A DNA stretch of 64,000 nt. Origin: Lachnospiraceae bacterium (GTDB lineage: Bacteria; Bacillota; Clostridia; Lachnospirales; Lachnospiraceae). The notes under the pieces are model-generated. The model was not told where the DNA came from, ran no database searches, and saw only the letters and a program-made list of their open reading frames with translations. Made by a program: the position numbers and the translations under genes. Of this stretch, positions 8,926 through 17,513 are shown in pieces (positions within the stretch are counted from its first letter, which is position 1; every line of letters begins with the position of its first letter). Location of the stretch: the NCBI GenBank assembly GCA_022792535.1, contig JAAWBG010000048.1, positions 30,537-94,536 of the forward strand. Direction: 5' to 3'.

Positions 8926-9404
8926 GAAAAGAGAGATTATATCGGGAATATCGTTTGAAGTCTTATTTGAATATGAATCACTATATCACCATCAATGGCA
9001 AGCAGGGACAGACACATCCTCATACCTGGGAATTTGTGATCACTATGATTGTAGATGGGGATGAATTTGTAGAATTTCGTACCTTTGAGTCTCTGATTGA
9101 ACAGTATTTGGACAAATATCAGAATCAGATCTTGAATACGATTGAGCCCTTTGACATTATCGTTCCGACCATTGAGAATGTGACGGATCATTTTAATGAG
9201 GAACTTCAGGGATTATTGCAGGAACATGGAGGCGAGCTGGTGTCTATGGAGGGAAGTGAGACGCCTACGAGAAGCTATATTGTCAGCCATAGAAATGAGC
9301 CAGAGTTTATTGATCAGATCGGAAAGAAGCAGACAGAGCAGATTTCCGGCGTGGTTAACTATGTGGTAGAGCAGATTATCAATGGCCAGGACAAGAAGTG
9401 GTAA
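8922..9404 (+). CDS. Second PTPS/QueD-fold protein, exosortase G-associated
   Basis: This 160-residue protein shares the plan of the one at 773. His20 with a later HPH gives a possible three-His metal site. LNTIEPFDIIVPTIENV matches LN...PF...PT-x-EN, and GSETPTR supplies the pterin-site Glu. As at 773, no catalytic Cys precedes the histidines. I chose GTG at 8922 because AAGGTGG sits seven bases before it and it overlaps the previous stop as GTGA; the TTG at 8901 lies inside the previous gene without a site of its own. It matches my memory of TIGR03112, a PTPS-related domain named for its XrtG neighbourhood. Function is unknown. Confidence 0.6.
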   Translation: MRKERLYREYRLKSYLNMNHYITINGKQGQTHPHTWEFVITMIVDGDEFVEFRTFESLIEQYLDKYQNQILNTIEPFDIIVPTIENVTDHFNEELQGLLQEHGGELVSMEGSETPTRSYIVSHRNEPEFIDQIGKKQTEQISGVVNYVVEQIINGQDKKW

Positions 9405-9450
9405 TTCCATAGAGAGTGGGAGTGGCAGGGAATTGTGAAAGGACGAAAAA

Positions 9451-11601
9451 ATGAAAAAATTAAGATCTAGTGCGGCGCTGATATTAGTCTTGACAATATC
9501 AGCAGGACTTTTTTCAGGTTGTTCTCGTAAAGATTCAGAGATCACCATTCATCCAGATACGAAAAATGAAGCAGAGACAGAACAGGAAAAAGAAACAGAG
9601 AAAGTGGAATCTCCTGTTCTGCCTATCTATACAGAAGATGATATTCAGTATGCTTTTCGGACGAATGAGAAAAAATTTCAGATTTACAAAGAGGATGGCA
9701 CCTGGCAGGACATCCTTCCTGTGGGAGTGAATATTGGAGCAGGGAAACCAGGAGCTTTTCCAGGAGAATTTGCCATTACAAAGGATGATTATCTGCGGTG
9801 GTTTCGCCAGATCAGTGAAATGCATGCAGATACTATCCGTGTCTATACCGTGTTGATGCCGGAGTTTTATGAAGCCCTTGCAGAATATAATGCCGCGGCA
9901 GAAAATCCTTTGTATTTTATCCAGGGCGTTTACAATAATGAGGAAGATATCAGCAATATCTGTGATGCCTATGGGGAGGATAGCAAGATTACAAAAGATT
10001 GGATTGCTATGTGTGAAACGATCGTAGATGTTGTCCATGGAAATGCAGTGATTGATCCGGTTCCGGGAAATGCCAGCGGAACTTATACAGCAGATGTGTC
10101 TCAATATCTGCTTGGCTGGATTCTGGGAATTGAATGGCAGCCGGATTTTGTCATCAATACCGATGAGAGTAATCCAGATAAAAATGTATTTGAAGGAAAA
10201 TACCTGTACACCGAAGAGGCGACGCCTTTTGAGGCTTTTCTTGCTTCTGGGATGGATGCATGTATTGCTTATGAGACAGAGAATTACAAGATGCAGCACC
10301 CTACTGCCTTCGCAAACTGGGTGACGACAGATCCTCTTTCCCATCCGGGAGAACCCAATCCTGAGATGGAAGATGCGGTGTCTGTAGATGCAGAGCATGT
10401 GAAAGCAAAACCAGAATTTAAGGCGGGGCTCTTTACTTCTTATCACGTATATCCCTATTATCCAGAAATGATGCGGTATGCGCCGGAGCTGCTGACAGAG
10501 GATCCCAAGAATCCCTATAAACATTATTTGAATGATCTGAACAGCTACCATACGATGCCAGTGGTGATCTCTGAGTTTGGCGTACCTGCGTCCAGAGGAA
10601 TCACTCATCTTGCCCATGATCCAGGTTTTAATCAGGGCGGATTGACGGAAGAAGAACAGGGGAATGCAATTGTATCCATGTTAAGTGATATTATTGAGAC
10701 AGGATGCGCCGGGGCCTGCGTATTTATCTGGCAGGATGAATGGTTTAAAAGAACCTGGAATACTATGGATTATACCGATGGAGAGATCAGACCTTATTGG
10801 TGTGACGTCCAGACCAGCGAGCAATTTTTTGGTCTGCTGTCTTTTGATCCGGGAGAACAGCCAGTCTGTGTGGTAGATGGCGATGATAAAGAATGGGAGG
10901 GAGAAGAGCCTCTGCTTGTGAGCGGCAATACGGAACTCTATGTGAGAAGTGATGAAGCATATGTCTATCTGATGATCCGCGGCGATAATGATAATATCAA
11001 TATTACTCTGGATACCATTGAAAATCAGGGGAATTCAGAATATGGAGGAGCAGATTTTTCTCTGGAATTAAAGGGAACAGAAGAGAGCCGGCTTCTGATT
11101 GATCCTTATTACGATGTGAATTACTGGCTCTACACCACAGGATTATATGCAGAAAACAAGATCCTGGAGGTGAAAGAAGGGTATGCAGAGCCAGACAGTA
11201 ATAAATTTGAAGCAATCTACCTGATGCTGAACCGGCCGGTACTGCTTACAGATGGAACGCTGGTGGAAACAGAGCAGATTGAGACAGGCAGACTTCGTCA
11301 TGGCAATGCCGATCCAGATTCATCTGACTATAATTCCAGAGCAGATTTCTGCATCAAAGACCAGGTGACGGAGATCCGTCTGCCTTGGCTGCTGCTCAAT
11401 ATACCAAAGCCCAACGTTAAGATGCGTATTGCGAATCTGTATGCAAATGATGAGATCACTTATGAGGCCATTGATCATATCAATTTTGCAATTGGCGATG
11501 AGAGCGCTCCCTATCTCTGGGAGGAATGGATGATGCCTACTTATCGGGAACGGTTAAAGCAGTCTTATTATATTTTGCAGGATTACCTTTCAAAACGATA
11601 A
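9451..11601 (+). CDS. Lipoprotein with glycoside hydrolase-like TIM barrel and C-terminal carbohydrate-binding-like domain
   Basis: This 716-residue protein ends the exosortase G cluster. The signal peptide ends in LFSGC, with Cys24 the predicted lipid-modified residue, so it would sit outside on the membrane. After an acidic linker, residues ~85-465 resemble a clan GH-A barrel: PVGVNIGAGKPG, then DTIRVYT, a possible acid/base Glu228 in ILGIEWQPD, and a possible nucleophile near Glu374 in ISEFGVP. From ~473 (VDGDDKEWEG) a beta-sandwich follows whose opening matches the modules of the surface protein at 1159. That shared module suggests both act on the same glycan. Trimming or transfer of the polymer made by the locus is inferred. 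Confidence 0.6.
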   Translation: MKKLRSSAALILVLTISAGLFSGCSRKDSEITIHPDTKNEAETEQEKETEKVESPVLPIYTEDDIQYAFRTNEKKFQIYKEDGTWQDILPVGVNIGAGKPGAFPGEFAITKDDYLRWFRQISEMHADTIRVYTVLMPEFYEALAEYNAAAENPLYFIQGVYNNEEDISNICDAYGEDSKITKDWIAMCETIVDVVHGNAVIDPVPGNASGTYTADVSQYLLGWILGIEWQPDFVINTDESNPDKNVFEGKYLYTEEATPFEAFLASGMDACIAYETENYKMQHPTAFANWVTTDPLSHPGEPNPEMEDAVSVDAEHVKAKPEFKAGLFTSYHVYPYYPEMMRYAPELLTEDPKNPYKHYLNDLNSYHTMPVVISEFGVPASRGITHLAHDPGFNQGGLTEEEQGNAIVSMLSDIIETGCAGACVFIWQDEWFKRTWNTMDYTDGEIRPYWCDVQTSEQFFGLLSFDPGEQPVCVVDGDDKEWEGEEPLLVSGNTELYVRSDEAYVYLMIRGDNDNINITLDTIENQGNSEYGGADFSLELKGTEESRLLIDPYYDVNYWLYTTGLYAENKILEVKEGYAEPDSNKFEAIYLMLNRPVLLTDGTLVETEQIETGRLRHGNADPDSSDYNSRADFCIKDQVTEIRLPWLLLNIPKPNVKMRIANLYANDEITYEAIDHINFAIGDESAPYLWEEWMMPTYRERLKQSYYILQDYLSKR

Positions 11602-11673
11602 AGTGTACAGAAAAGCTGTCCTGCTAATATGGTTGCTCATTCAGGAAATTTTGCCGCTAAAACGTCAAATTAG

Positions 11674-11776
11674 AATGGGGCTGTCGCAAAATACGACGAT
11701 TCTACAAAATATGGTTACAACAGTAATAAGTTTTACCGTATTTTGCAGAAATCTGCCATTTTGCGCCAGCCTCATT
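11674..11776. repeat. ~103-bp inverted-repeat element, MITE-like
   Basis: The left end AATGGGGCTGTCGCAAAATA (11674-11693) and the right end CATTTTGCGCCAGCCTCATT are imperfect inverted copies. The related string GGGGCCGTTGCAAAATGG occurs at 63821, just before the second palindromic repeat. Ends of the type GGGGCTGTTGCAAAA are familiar from IS elements of Firmicutes, so this may be a non-autonomous remnant. No transposase is nearby. Confidence 0.45.
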
Positions 11777-11802
11777 TTGTTTTTTCATAGGAAAGACCTA
11801 AT

Positions 11803-11927
11803 AAGATTGGGGTGTCAAAAGCGCCTTTGGCGCTGCACTCATACCATATATTGCTATTGCAAGCTTGCTTGCACATCAATATATGGTATAGAGTGGGTGC
11901 GTCGCACCCTTTTGACACCCTAATCCT
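11803..11927. repeat. ~125-bp palindromic repeat, predicted four-way junction (copy A)
   Basis: An outer stem (GGTGTCAAAAG with CTTTTGACACC, extended by the flanking GATT and AATC) encloses three hairpins. These are AGCGCC-TTT-GGCGCT; a long central arm (CACTCATACCATATATTG with CAATATATGGTATAGAGTG, closed by TGCAAGCTTGCTTGCA); and GGGTGCG-T-CGCACCC. Copy B at 63850-63976 keeps every stem while changing its bases in pairs. A shorter relative lies at 54705-54778. Confidence 0.75.
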
Positions 11928-11973
11928 AATAACTAATAATAGGAAAGAACATATATTTGATTCAAAAACCATA

Positions 11974-12003
11974 TTGTAACTATTCCAGGAAATATGGTAT
12001 AAT
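11974..12003 (+). promoter_or_regulatory. Promoter of the gdpP-rplI-dnaB genes
   Basis: TTGTAA (11974-11979), an 18-base spacer and a perfect TATAAT (11998-12003). The 8-bp inverted repeat ACCATATT / AATATGGT (11969-11976 and 11991-11998) spans the spacer and could be an operator. Confidence 0.6.
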
Positions 12004-12093
12004 ATATATGCCCTATGGGCAGTTTGAAAGCAGCAATATCATGCGTGTATGGATACAGAGGAACGCGGAATGAAACTGAAAGTAGGAAAATAA

Positions 12094-14148
12094 ATGAAAA
12101 AGCAAAATCGTTTCAGAGGACAATTGAAAAATTATATGTATTGGCCTCTGATGATGACAATTTTAATTGTGTTGATGAACATACCGATTTATTACTTGGA
12201 CAAGAAAGCAGGAATCTGCGTATCTGTGTTTGCAGTACTGTATTTTTTGATTGTGTTCGGAATTTTTATGGTTAACAGATCTCTCATACGAAATGAGGTA
12301 ATCAGCTTTGCCACTCAGTATGGGACAGTTCAGAAAAAATTATTGGATGAATTTATGATTCCTTATGCTTTACTGGATTATAACAGTAAAATTCTCTGGA
12401 TGAATGAGATTTTTTCTCAGATTACCGAAAAAGATAAGCAGTATCACAAATCCATCACTACTATTTTTCCGGCTATTACCAGAGAGATATTGGAGCGGGA
12501 AGGCGACCATAACAATATTCAGGTAGAGTGGAAAGATCGAATCTACAGGGCCAGTATAGGAAAGATTTATTTTGACGAGGCTGCCAGTGAAGGCGGCTTG
12601 ATTGAAGTGGAAAGCAAAAATCAGTTTCTGATGGCATTATATCTCTTTGACGAGACGGAGCTTCACAAATATATTCAGGAAAACCGGGAACAGCAGCTGA
12701 TCTCTGCCCTGGTTTATATTGACAATTACGAGGAAGCTCTGGAAAGTATCGAGGAGGTAAAACGATCTCTTTTGGTGGCCCTGGTGGACCGTAAAGTGAG
12801 CAAATATTTTTCTGAGCGGGACAGCATTGTGAAAAAATTTGAGAAAGACAAATATTTTGTGGTCTTTAAACACAAATATTTAGAAGAGTTGATCACAGAC
12901 AAGTTCAGTATCTTAGAGGATGTAAAAACCATTAAAGTGGGAAATGAAATGGCGGTAACTCTAAGTATCGGCGTAGGCGTCAGCGGCAATAATTACAACC
13001 AAAAATATGAATATTCCCGAATGGCCATTGACCTTGCCCTGGGCAGAGGCGGAGATCAGGCTGTGGTGAAAGAAGGGGAAAAAATCTCCTATTTTGGCGG
13101 AAAATCCAGACAGATGGAGAAAATGACCCGTGTAAAAGCCCGTGTGAAAGCCCATGCGCTGCGGGAGATTATTGAGAGCCGGGAGCAGGTATTTATTATG
13201 GGCCACAGCATTAGCGATATGGATGCTTTTGGAGCGGCTATCGGTATTTTCTGTGCGGCGCAGGTATTAGGAAAGAAGACCTATATTGTCTTAAATGAAG
13301 TAACTTCTTCTCTCCGGCCTATGAAAGAATGTTTTACGGAGGAAAAGGGATATCCGCCGGATATGTTTGTGCGGAGTGAAAAGGCCATGGAACTGGTAAA
13401 TGCCCAGAGCGTAGTGGTGGTGGTGGACACCAATCGTCCCAATTATACGGAATGTCCGGAATTGCTGAACCGCAGTAAAACCATCGTAGTGTTCGACCAT
13501 CACAGACAGAGCAGCGAAGTAATTGAAAATGCGGTGCTCTCTTATATTGAGGCTTATGCTTCTTCCACTTGTGAGATGGTGGCGGAGGTACTGCAGTATT
13601 TCAATGAAAATATCCATTTGAAGCCTAATGAGGCAGACAGTATCTATGCAGGAATCTTGATTGATACCAATAATTTTATGACAAAAACAGGTGTGCGTAC
13701 TTTTGAGGCGGCGGCATATCTGCGAAGATGCGGTGCCGAGGTGACAAGAGTCCGCAAACTTTTGCGGGATGACATGGCAGCTTACAAGGCAAGAGCAGAA
13801 GCAGTCCGCCATGCGGAAGTATATAAGGGAGCCTTTGCCATTTCCATCTGCCCTGCAGATCAGGATGTGGAAAGTCCAACTATCGCCGGAGCCCAGGCAG
13901 CCAACGAGCTGCTGAATATTGTGGGAATCAAAGCATCTTTTGTGCTCACTGAGTACAATGGGAAAATATATATTAGTTCCCGTTCCATTGATGAGATCAA
14001 TGTACAGCTTATTATGGAACGGTTAGGAGGCGGCGGACATCTGAACGTGGCCGGAGCCCAGATGACAGACTGCAGTGTATTGGAGGCAAAAAAACGCATT
14101 CAGGAGACATTAGATCAGATGCTTGAGGAAGGAGACATAGAAGTATGA
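12094..14148 (+). CDS. gdpP: Cyclic-di-AMP phosphodiesterase GdpP (DHH-DHHA1, membrane-bound)
   Basis: GdpP hydrolyses c-di-AMP and so sets wall, potassium and osmotic homeostasis. The 684 residues show two helices (~13-60), a PAS-like domain (~80-180, [14 protein letters not shown]), a degenerate GGDEF domain (~195-305) without the signature, a DHH domain and a DHHA1 domain. The DHH metal ligands are visible in [11 protein letters not shown] (~369) and FDHH (~467), and the DHHA1 motif in [10 protein letters not shown] (~645). The length is normal for the family. It shares ATGA with rplI, and gdpP-rplI-dnaB is a classic Firmicutes order. A seven-codon frame (12070-12093) ends directly before the ATG. 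The ribosome site AGGAA lies within it. Confidence 0.95.
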   Translation: MKKQNRFRGQLKNYMYWPLMMTILIVLMNIPIYYLDKKAGICVSVFAVLYFLIVFGIFMVNRSLIRNEVISFATQYGTVQKKLLDEFMIPYALLDYNSKILWMNEIFSQITEKDKQYHKSITTIFPAITREILEREGDHNNIQVEWKDRIYRASIGKIYFDEAASEGGLIEVESKNQFLMALYLFDETELHKYIQENREQQLISALVYIDNYEEALESIEEVKRSLLVALVDRKVSKYFSERDSIVKKFEKDKYFVVFKHKYLEELITDKFSILEDVKTIKVGNEMAVTLSIGVGVSGNNYNQKYEYSRMAIDLALGRGGDQAVVKEGEKISYFGGKSRQMEKMTRVKARVKAHALREIIESREQVFIMGHSISDMDAFGAAIGIFCAAQVLGKKTYIVLNEVTSSLRPMKECFTEEKGYPPDMFVRSEKAMELVNAQSVVVVVDTNRPNYTECPELLNRSKTIVVFDHHRQSSEVIENAVLSYIEAYASSTCEMVAEVLQYFNENIHLKPNEADSIYAGILIDTNNFMTKTGVRTFEAAAYLRRCGAEVTRVRKLLRDDMAAYKARAEAVRHAEVYKGAFAISICPADQDVESPTIAGAQAANELLNIVGIKASFVLTEYNGKIYISSRSIDEINVQLIMERLGGGGHLNVAGAQMTDCSVLEAKKRIQETLDQMLEEGDIEV

Positions 14149-14594
14149 AAGTGATATTGTTAGAAGATGTGAAAGCATTGGGAAAAAAAGGTGATATTGT
14201 AAATGTAAGCGACGGGTATGCGAGAAATAAACTTCTTCCCCAAAAATTAGGGGTGGAGGCAAATGGAAAGAATCTGAACGATCTGAAATTAAAGAATCAG
14301 CATGCAGAAAAGGTTGCTCAGGAAAATTTAGACGCAGCAAAAGCCCTTGCAGAAGAGATCAAGGAAAAAGAAGTAACGGTTAAAATAAAAACAGGCGAAG
14401 GGGGAAAAACCTTTGGTTCTGTCTCTTCCAAAGAGATTGCGGCGGCGGCGAAGGAGCAGATTCAGATGGAGTTGGACAAAAAGAAGATGCAGATTCCAGA
14501 AGGCGGCTTAAAGTCTTTGGGAGTTTATGAGATCACCATAAAATTCCACCCCAAAGTGACAGGAACTTTGAAAGTCAAGGTTGTAGAAGAATAA
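14145..14594 (+). CDS. rplI: 50S ribosomal protein L9
   Basis: L9 binds 23S rRNA near the base of the L1 stalk and helps keep the reading frame. The 149 residues are the family's normal length. The N-terminal signature is clear: [19 protein letters not shown] then [13 protein letters not shown] long charged helix (~45-80) connects to a C-terminal domain with [20 protein letters not shown]. It overlaps the gdpP stop as ATGA, and dnaB follows after 55 bases, so it is part of the same transcription unit. Confidence 0.98.
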   Translation: MKVILLEDVKALGKKGDIVNVSDGYARNKLLPQKLGVEANGKNLNDLKLKNQHAEKVAQENLDAAKALAEEIKEKEVTVKIKTGEGGKTFGSVSSKEIAAAAKEQIQMELDKKKMQIPEGGLKSLGVYEITIKFHPKVTGTLKVKVVEE

Positions 14595-14649
14595 AGACAA
14601 AAGAATAGAGTTTAACCGCCCTATTCACAGAAGAAAATAGGAGGCTCAT

Positions 14650-15981
14650 ATGGAGGAAGATCTTATCAAGCGGATCATGCCCAATAATCTGGAGGCGGAG
14701 CAGTCGGTAATTGGAGCTATGATTATGGACAGAGAGGCGATTATTGTAGCATCAGAGACCTTGCTCCAGGAAGATTTTTATCATAGACAGTATGGAATTC
14801 TCTTTGAAACGATGGTGGAACTCTATAATGAAGAACAGCCCATTGATATTATTACACTGCAGAACCGGCTCAGGGAAAAAGACGTTCCTCCGGAATTGAG
14901 CAGTCTGGAATTTGTGGGAGGGCTGGTGGCCTCAGTACCCACTTCTGCCAATATAAAATATTATGCCAGAATTGTAAAAGAGAAGGCGACGCTGCGCAGA
15001 CTGATCAAAGTAAATGAAGAGATTGCCAACCAGTGCTATCTGGGCCGGGAAAGTTTGGAAGATATTCTGGCAGATACCGAAAAAAGGATTTTTGAACTGC
15101 TTCAGAATAAAAACAACACCGATTACGTGCCCATCAAACAAGTGGTGATCCAAGCATTGGAAAAGATAGAGCAGGCCTCAAAGACAAAAGGAAATGTTAC
15201 TGGGATTGCCACTGGATTTGTAGATCTGGATTACCGCATGTCGGGGCTGCAGCCATCCGATTTGATCTTGATCGCAGCCAGGCCCTCTATGGGAAAGACA
15301 GCCTTTGTATTGAATATTGCCCAGTACGCAGCCTTTCACAGCAACTTGTGCACAGCGATTTTCAGTCTGGAAATGTCAAAGGAACAGCTGGTCAATCGTT
15401 TGTTTTCTCTGGAATCCCGCGTAGATGCTCAGCTTCTTCGGACAGGTAATTTAGCGGATTCTGACTGGGAAAAATTGATTGAAGGAGCCGGAACCATTGG
15501 CCGTTCCAAGTTAATTATTGACGATACGCCAGGAATTTCCATTTCGGAACTTCGCTCAAAGTGCAGAAAATATAAATTGGAACATGATTTGAAATTGATT
15601 ATTATCGACTATCTTCAATTGATGTCCGGTTCTGGAAAAACAGATTCCAGACAGCAGGAGATTTCAGATATTTCCCGTGCTCTGAAAGGGCTTGCCCGTG
15701 AATTGAACGTTCCGGTTATTGCCCTGTCTCAGTTAAGCCGCCAGGTGGAACAGCGGCCGGATCACAGGCCCATGCTTTCAGATTTGAGAGAATCGGGCGC
15801 AATTGAGCAGGACGCGGACGTTGTGATGTTTATTTACAGAGACGATTATTACAATAAAGATACCCCGGATAAAAATATTGCAGAGATCATTATTGCAAAA
15901 CAGAGAAACGGTCCTATCGGAACAGTGAATTTAGTCTGGCTGCCTCAGTATACCAAATTTGTCAACATGGAAAAGAGTTAG
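14650..15981 (+). CDS. dnaB: Replicative DNA helicase DnaB
   Basis: This hexameric 5'-3' helicase unwinds the replication fork and partners with DnaG primase. The 443 residues carry an N-terminal helical domain (~5-110; PNNLEAEQSVIGAMI is the family opening) and a RecA-like motor. Walker A ARPSMGKTAF lies near 210, the Walker B region IIIDYLQLM near 318, and SQLSRQVEQRPDHRP followed by LRESGAIEQDAD near 360-385. There is no intein. The start ATG follows AGGAGG. A terminator sits directly downstream and ends the gdpP-rplI-dnaB unit. Confidence 0.97.
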   Translation: MEEDLIKRIMPNNLEAEQSVIGAMIMDREAIIVASETLLQEDFYHRQYGILFETMVELYNEEQPIDIITLQNRLREKDVPPELSSLEFVGGLVASVPTSANIKYYARIVKEKATLRRLIKVNEEIANQCYLGRESLEDILADTEKRIFELLQNKNNTDYVPIKQVVIQALEKIEQASKTKGNVTGIATGFVDLDYRMSGLQPSDLILIAARPSMGKTAFVLNIAQYAAFHSNLCTAIFSLEMSKEQLVNRLFSLESRVDAQLLRTGNLADSDWEKLIEGAGTIGRSKLIIDDTPGISISELRSKCRKYKLEHDLKLIIIDYLQLMSGSGKTDSRQQEISDISRALKGLARELNVPVIALSQLSRQVEQRPDHRPMLSDLRESGAIEQDADVVMFIYRDDYYNKDTPDKNIAEIIIAKQRNGPIGTVNLVWLPQYTKFVNMEKS

Positions 15982-15997
15982 CATATATTGTTGAGAG

Positions 15998-16037
15998 AAG
16001 CAGATATTTTTCTAAAAAGAAAGATATCTGTTTTTTG
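15998..16037 (+). terminator. Rho-independent terminator after dnaB
   Basis: CAGATATTTTTCT pairs with AGAAAGATATCTG around a short loop, followed by TTTTTT. Confidence 0.8.
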
Positions 16038-16064
16038 CTGTCGTTATTTCACGATGAAAAAAGA

Positions 16065-16093
16065 TTGTAACAGAAGAAGGAAATCGGTAAAAT
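16065..16093 (+). promoter_or_regulatory. Putative promoter of the MerR-type gene
   Basis: TTGTAA (16065-16070), a 17-base spacer and TAAAAT (16088-16093). This leaves a leader of ~105 bases before the GTG start at 16208, in which I see no known structure. Confidence 0.45.
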
Positions 16094-16207
16094 AGAATTA
16101 GTAAAAAGGGACAAGCTGACGATCCGGGATTTGTAAGACAGATCTGGACAGAAAGTAATGCAGTCCAAATACATTGGAATGTATTATCCCAAAAAGGAGG
16201 TTAAAAT

Positions 16208-16957
16208 GTGGAAAATGTACGCTATATGATTTCAGATGCGGCCAATATAGTAAATGTTGAGTCTCATGTACTGCGGTATTGGGAAGAAGAGTTAGAACTT
16301 CAGATTCCCCGCAATGAAATGGGACACCGCTATTACACAGAAGAAAATATAGCGCAGTTCCAAAAGATAAAAGAGTGGAAAGAACAAGGATATCAGTTAA
16401 AGGCCATCCGTATGATGATACATAACAGAGGTGCAGAAAACAGTGGAATGACAGAGGGAAAGACGATGATTAAGCCAGAGAGGATGCCGGGGAACTCCCC
16501 TATGGCAGAATCAGAGAAAATGTCAGGCAAAGTTCCGATGACAGAGATAGAGAGCAATGCCGGGGCCCTTGGAGAGGGAGTGACAGGAGGCAATAATGTC
16601 ATTCAGATGAATCGGGAATATTTGGGAACAGAGGCCCAGACTCTTCCAGTAAGAAATGACCGCCCAGCTTCTAACACCGTAAAATTAGAGCAATTCCAGG
16701 CTATGATGCTTACTATTGTAAAACAAGCAGTAGAGGAAAACAACCAGGCTTTGGGAAAAGAAGTAGGCGTCCAGGTAGGAGAGAGGGTATTAAAAGAGAT
16801 GAATTATCTAATGCGGGAACAGGATGAGGCAGAGGAAGAACGGTTCCGTAAATTAGACGCAGCAATCCGCACTCATCAAAAGCCCAAAAGATTCCGCAAA
16901 GAGAAAAAAGAGAAGGAAACAAATGGAAAGAAACTGAATCCGAATCTGACAGTATAA
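16208..16957 (+). CDS. MerR-type helix-turn-helix protein with long variable C-terminal part
   Basis: Residues ~6-75 form a MerR-type DNA-binding domain: ISDAANIVNVESHVLRYWE is the winged-helix start and GHRYYTEENIAQFQ the wing. Residues ~80-150 are a low-complexity linker rich in Met, Glu and Gly. A helical, highly charged tail (~160-249) ends in many Lys and Glu. No effector-binding or metal-binding Cys is visible. A MerR head on a charged coiled tail recalls RacA-like chromosome-anchoring proteins as well as regulators, and I cannot choose. The start is GTG with a perfect AAGGAGG; an ATG two bases earlier is out of frame and closes quickly. It is a single-gene unit with its own terminator. 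Confidence 0.65.
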   Translation: MENVRYMISDAANIVNVESHVLRYWEEELELQIPRNEMGHRYYTEENIAQFQKIKEWKEQGYQLKAIRMMIHNRGAENSGMTEGKTMIKPERMPGNSPMAESEKMSGKVPMTEIESNAGALGEGVTGGNNVIQMNREYLGTEAQTLPVRNDRPASNTVKLEQFQAMMLTIVKQAVEENNQALGKEVGVQVGERVLKEMNYLMREQDEAEEERFRKLDAAIRTHQKPKRFRKEKKEKETNGKKLNPNLTV

Positions 16958-16998
16958 AAAAAGGAGCTGTACATCGAAAAGATGTCAGCTCCCTTTTA
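16957..16998. terminator. Bidirectional terminator between the MerR-type gene and ferredoxin
   Basis: AAAAGGAGCTGTACATC pairs with GATGTCAGCTCCCTTTT around a GAAAA loop. It has A and T runs on both sides, so it can serve both converging genes. Confidence 0.8.
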
Positions 16999-17115
16999 TT
17001 CTCCTATAAGAAAGATACTGTTAAACTTCCATCTAATCAGGTCTTTCCTATGGAAAAATAAGTTATCGCACTGCAGCGGAAAAGAAAAAGCCGCAGCCCC
17101 TAACTTATGTAAATA

Positions 17116-17286
17116 TTAACCCTGCTCAATAGCGCCTGTTGGACAGGTACCAGCGCATGATCCACAATCAATACAGGTATCTGCATCGATTTCATATTTA
17201 GAATCTCCAGCAGAGATAGCTCCTACTGGACATCCACCTTCACATGATCCACAGCTTACACAAGCATCAGTAATTACGTATGCCAT
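17116..17286 (-). CDS. 2[4Fe-4S] ferredoxin
   Basis: This is a small electron carrier of 56 residues, typical of clostridial ferredoxins. Two C-x2-C-x2-C-x3-CP clusters are intact: CVSCGSCEGGCPVGA and CIDCGSCAGTCPTGA, giving two [4Fe-4S] centres. It would serve pyruvate:ferredoxin oxidoreductase, hydrogenase or Rnf in the cytoplasm. I start it at the ATG giving MAYVITDACV because AAGGAGG precedes it; an in-frame ATG 33 bases further upstream lacks a ribosome site. A promoter-like TTGTAA-N17-TAAAAT is readable on the minus strand upstream, and a perfect 16-bp palindrome lies in the leader at 17306-17321. Confidence 0.95.
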   Translation of the reverse strand: MAYVITDACVSCGSCEGGCPVGAISAGDSKYEIDADTCIDCGSCAGTCPTGAIEQG

Positions 17287-17305
17287 ATCTTTGTTCCTCC
17301 TTATA

Positions 17306-17321
17306 AAATGAATATTCATTT
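17306..17321. promoter_or_regulatory. Perfect 16-bp palindrome in the ferredoxin leader
   Basis: AAATGAATATTCATTT reads the same on both strands and lies just upstream of the ferredoxin ribosome site, downstream of the predicted promoter. It could be an operator; no regulator is identified. Confidence 0.35.
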
Positions 17322-17513
17322 CAGCTTCCTTATGGTAGCTTTGAATTATATTTTAATACAAATGCTTCATGATTACAAGTAAAATTTATGGAGAGATTGT
17401 ATTATTTTGGCAACAATTTAAGGCAGGAGGCATTTGCTGTAAGAGGGGAACTTCTGAGAATCTATCTTTTGCGGGACTTTCCGTATGCCTGGTTTTGAAC
17501 CCATTGTAAATAC

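Larger units (their letters stand above)
11602..12093 (+). other. Repeat-rich intergenic region between the exosortase cluster and gdpP
   Basis: I accept no gene in these ~490 bases. The stretch holds an inverted-repeat element (11674-11776), a longer palindromic element (11803-11927), and the gdpP promoter. The one long frame here (11603-11923) runs through both repeats, has no ribosome site and resembles no protein. Confidence 0.7.

Noticed and set aside
9535..10617. 360-codon minus-strand frame
   Set aside because: Long only because of codon bias in the opposite lipoprotein gene, which has a signal peptide and motifs.
11603..11923. 106-codon frame after the exosortase cluster
   Set aside because: It runs through both repeat elements, has no ribosome site, and its residue pattern is not protein-like.
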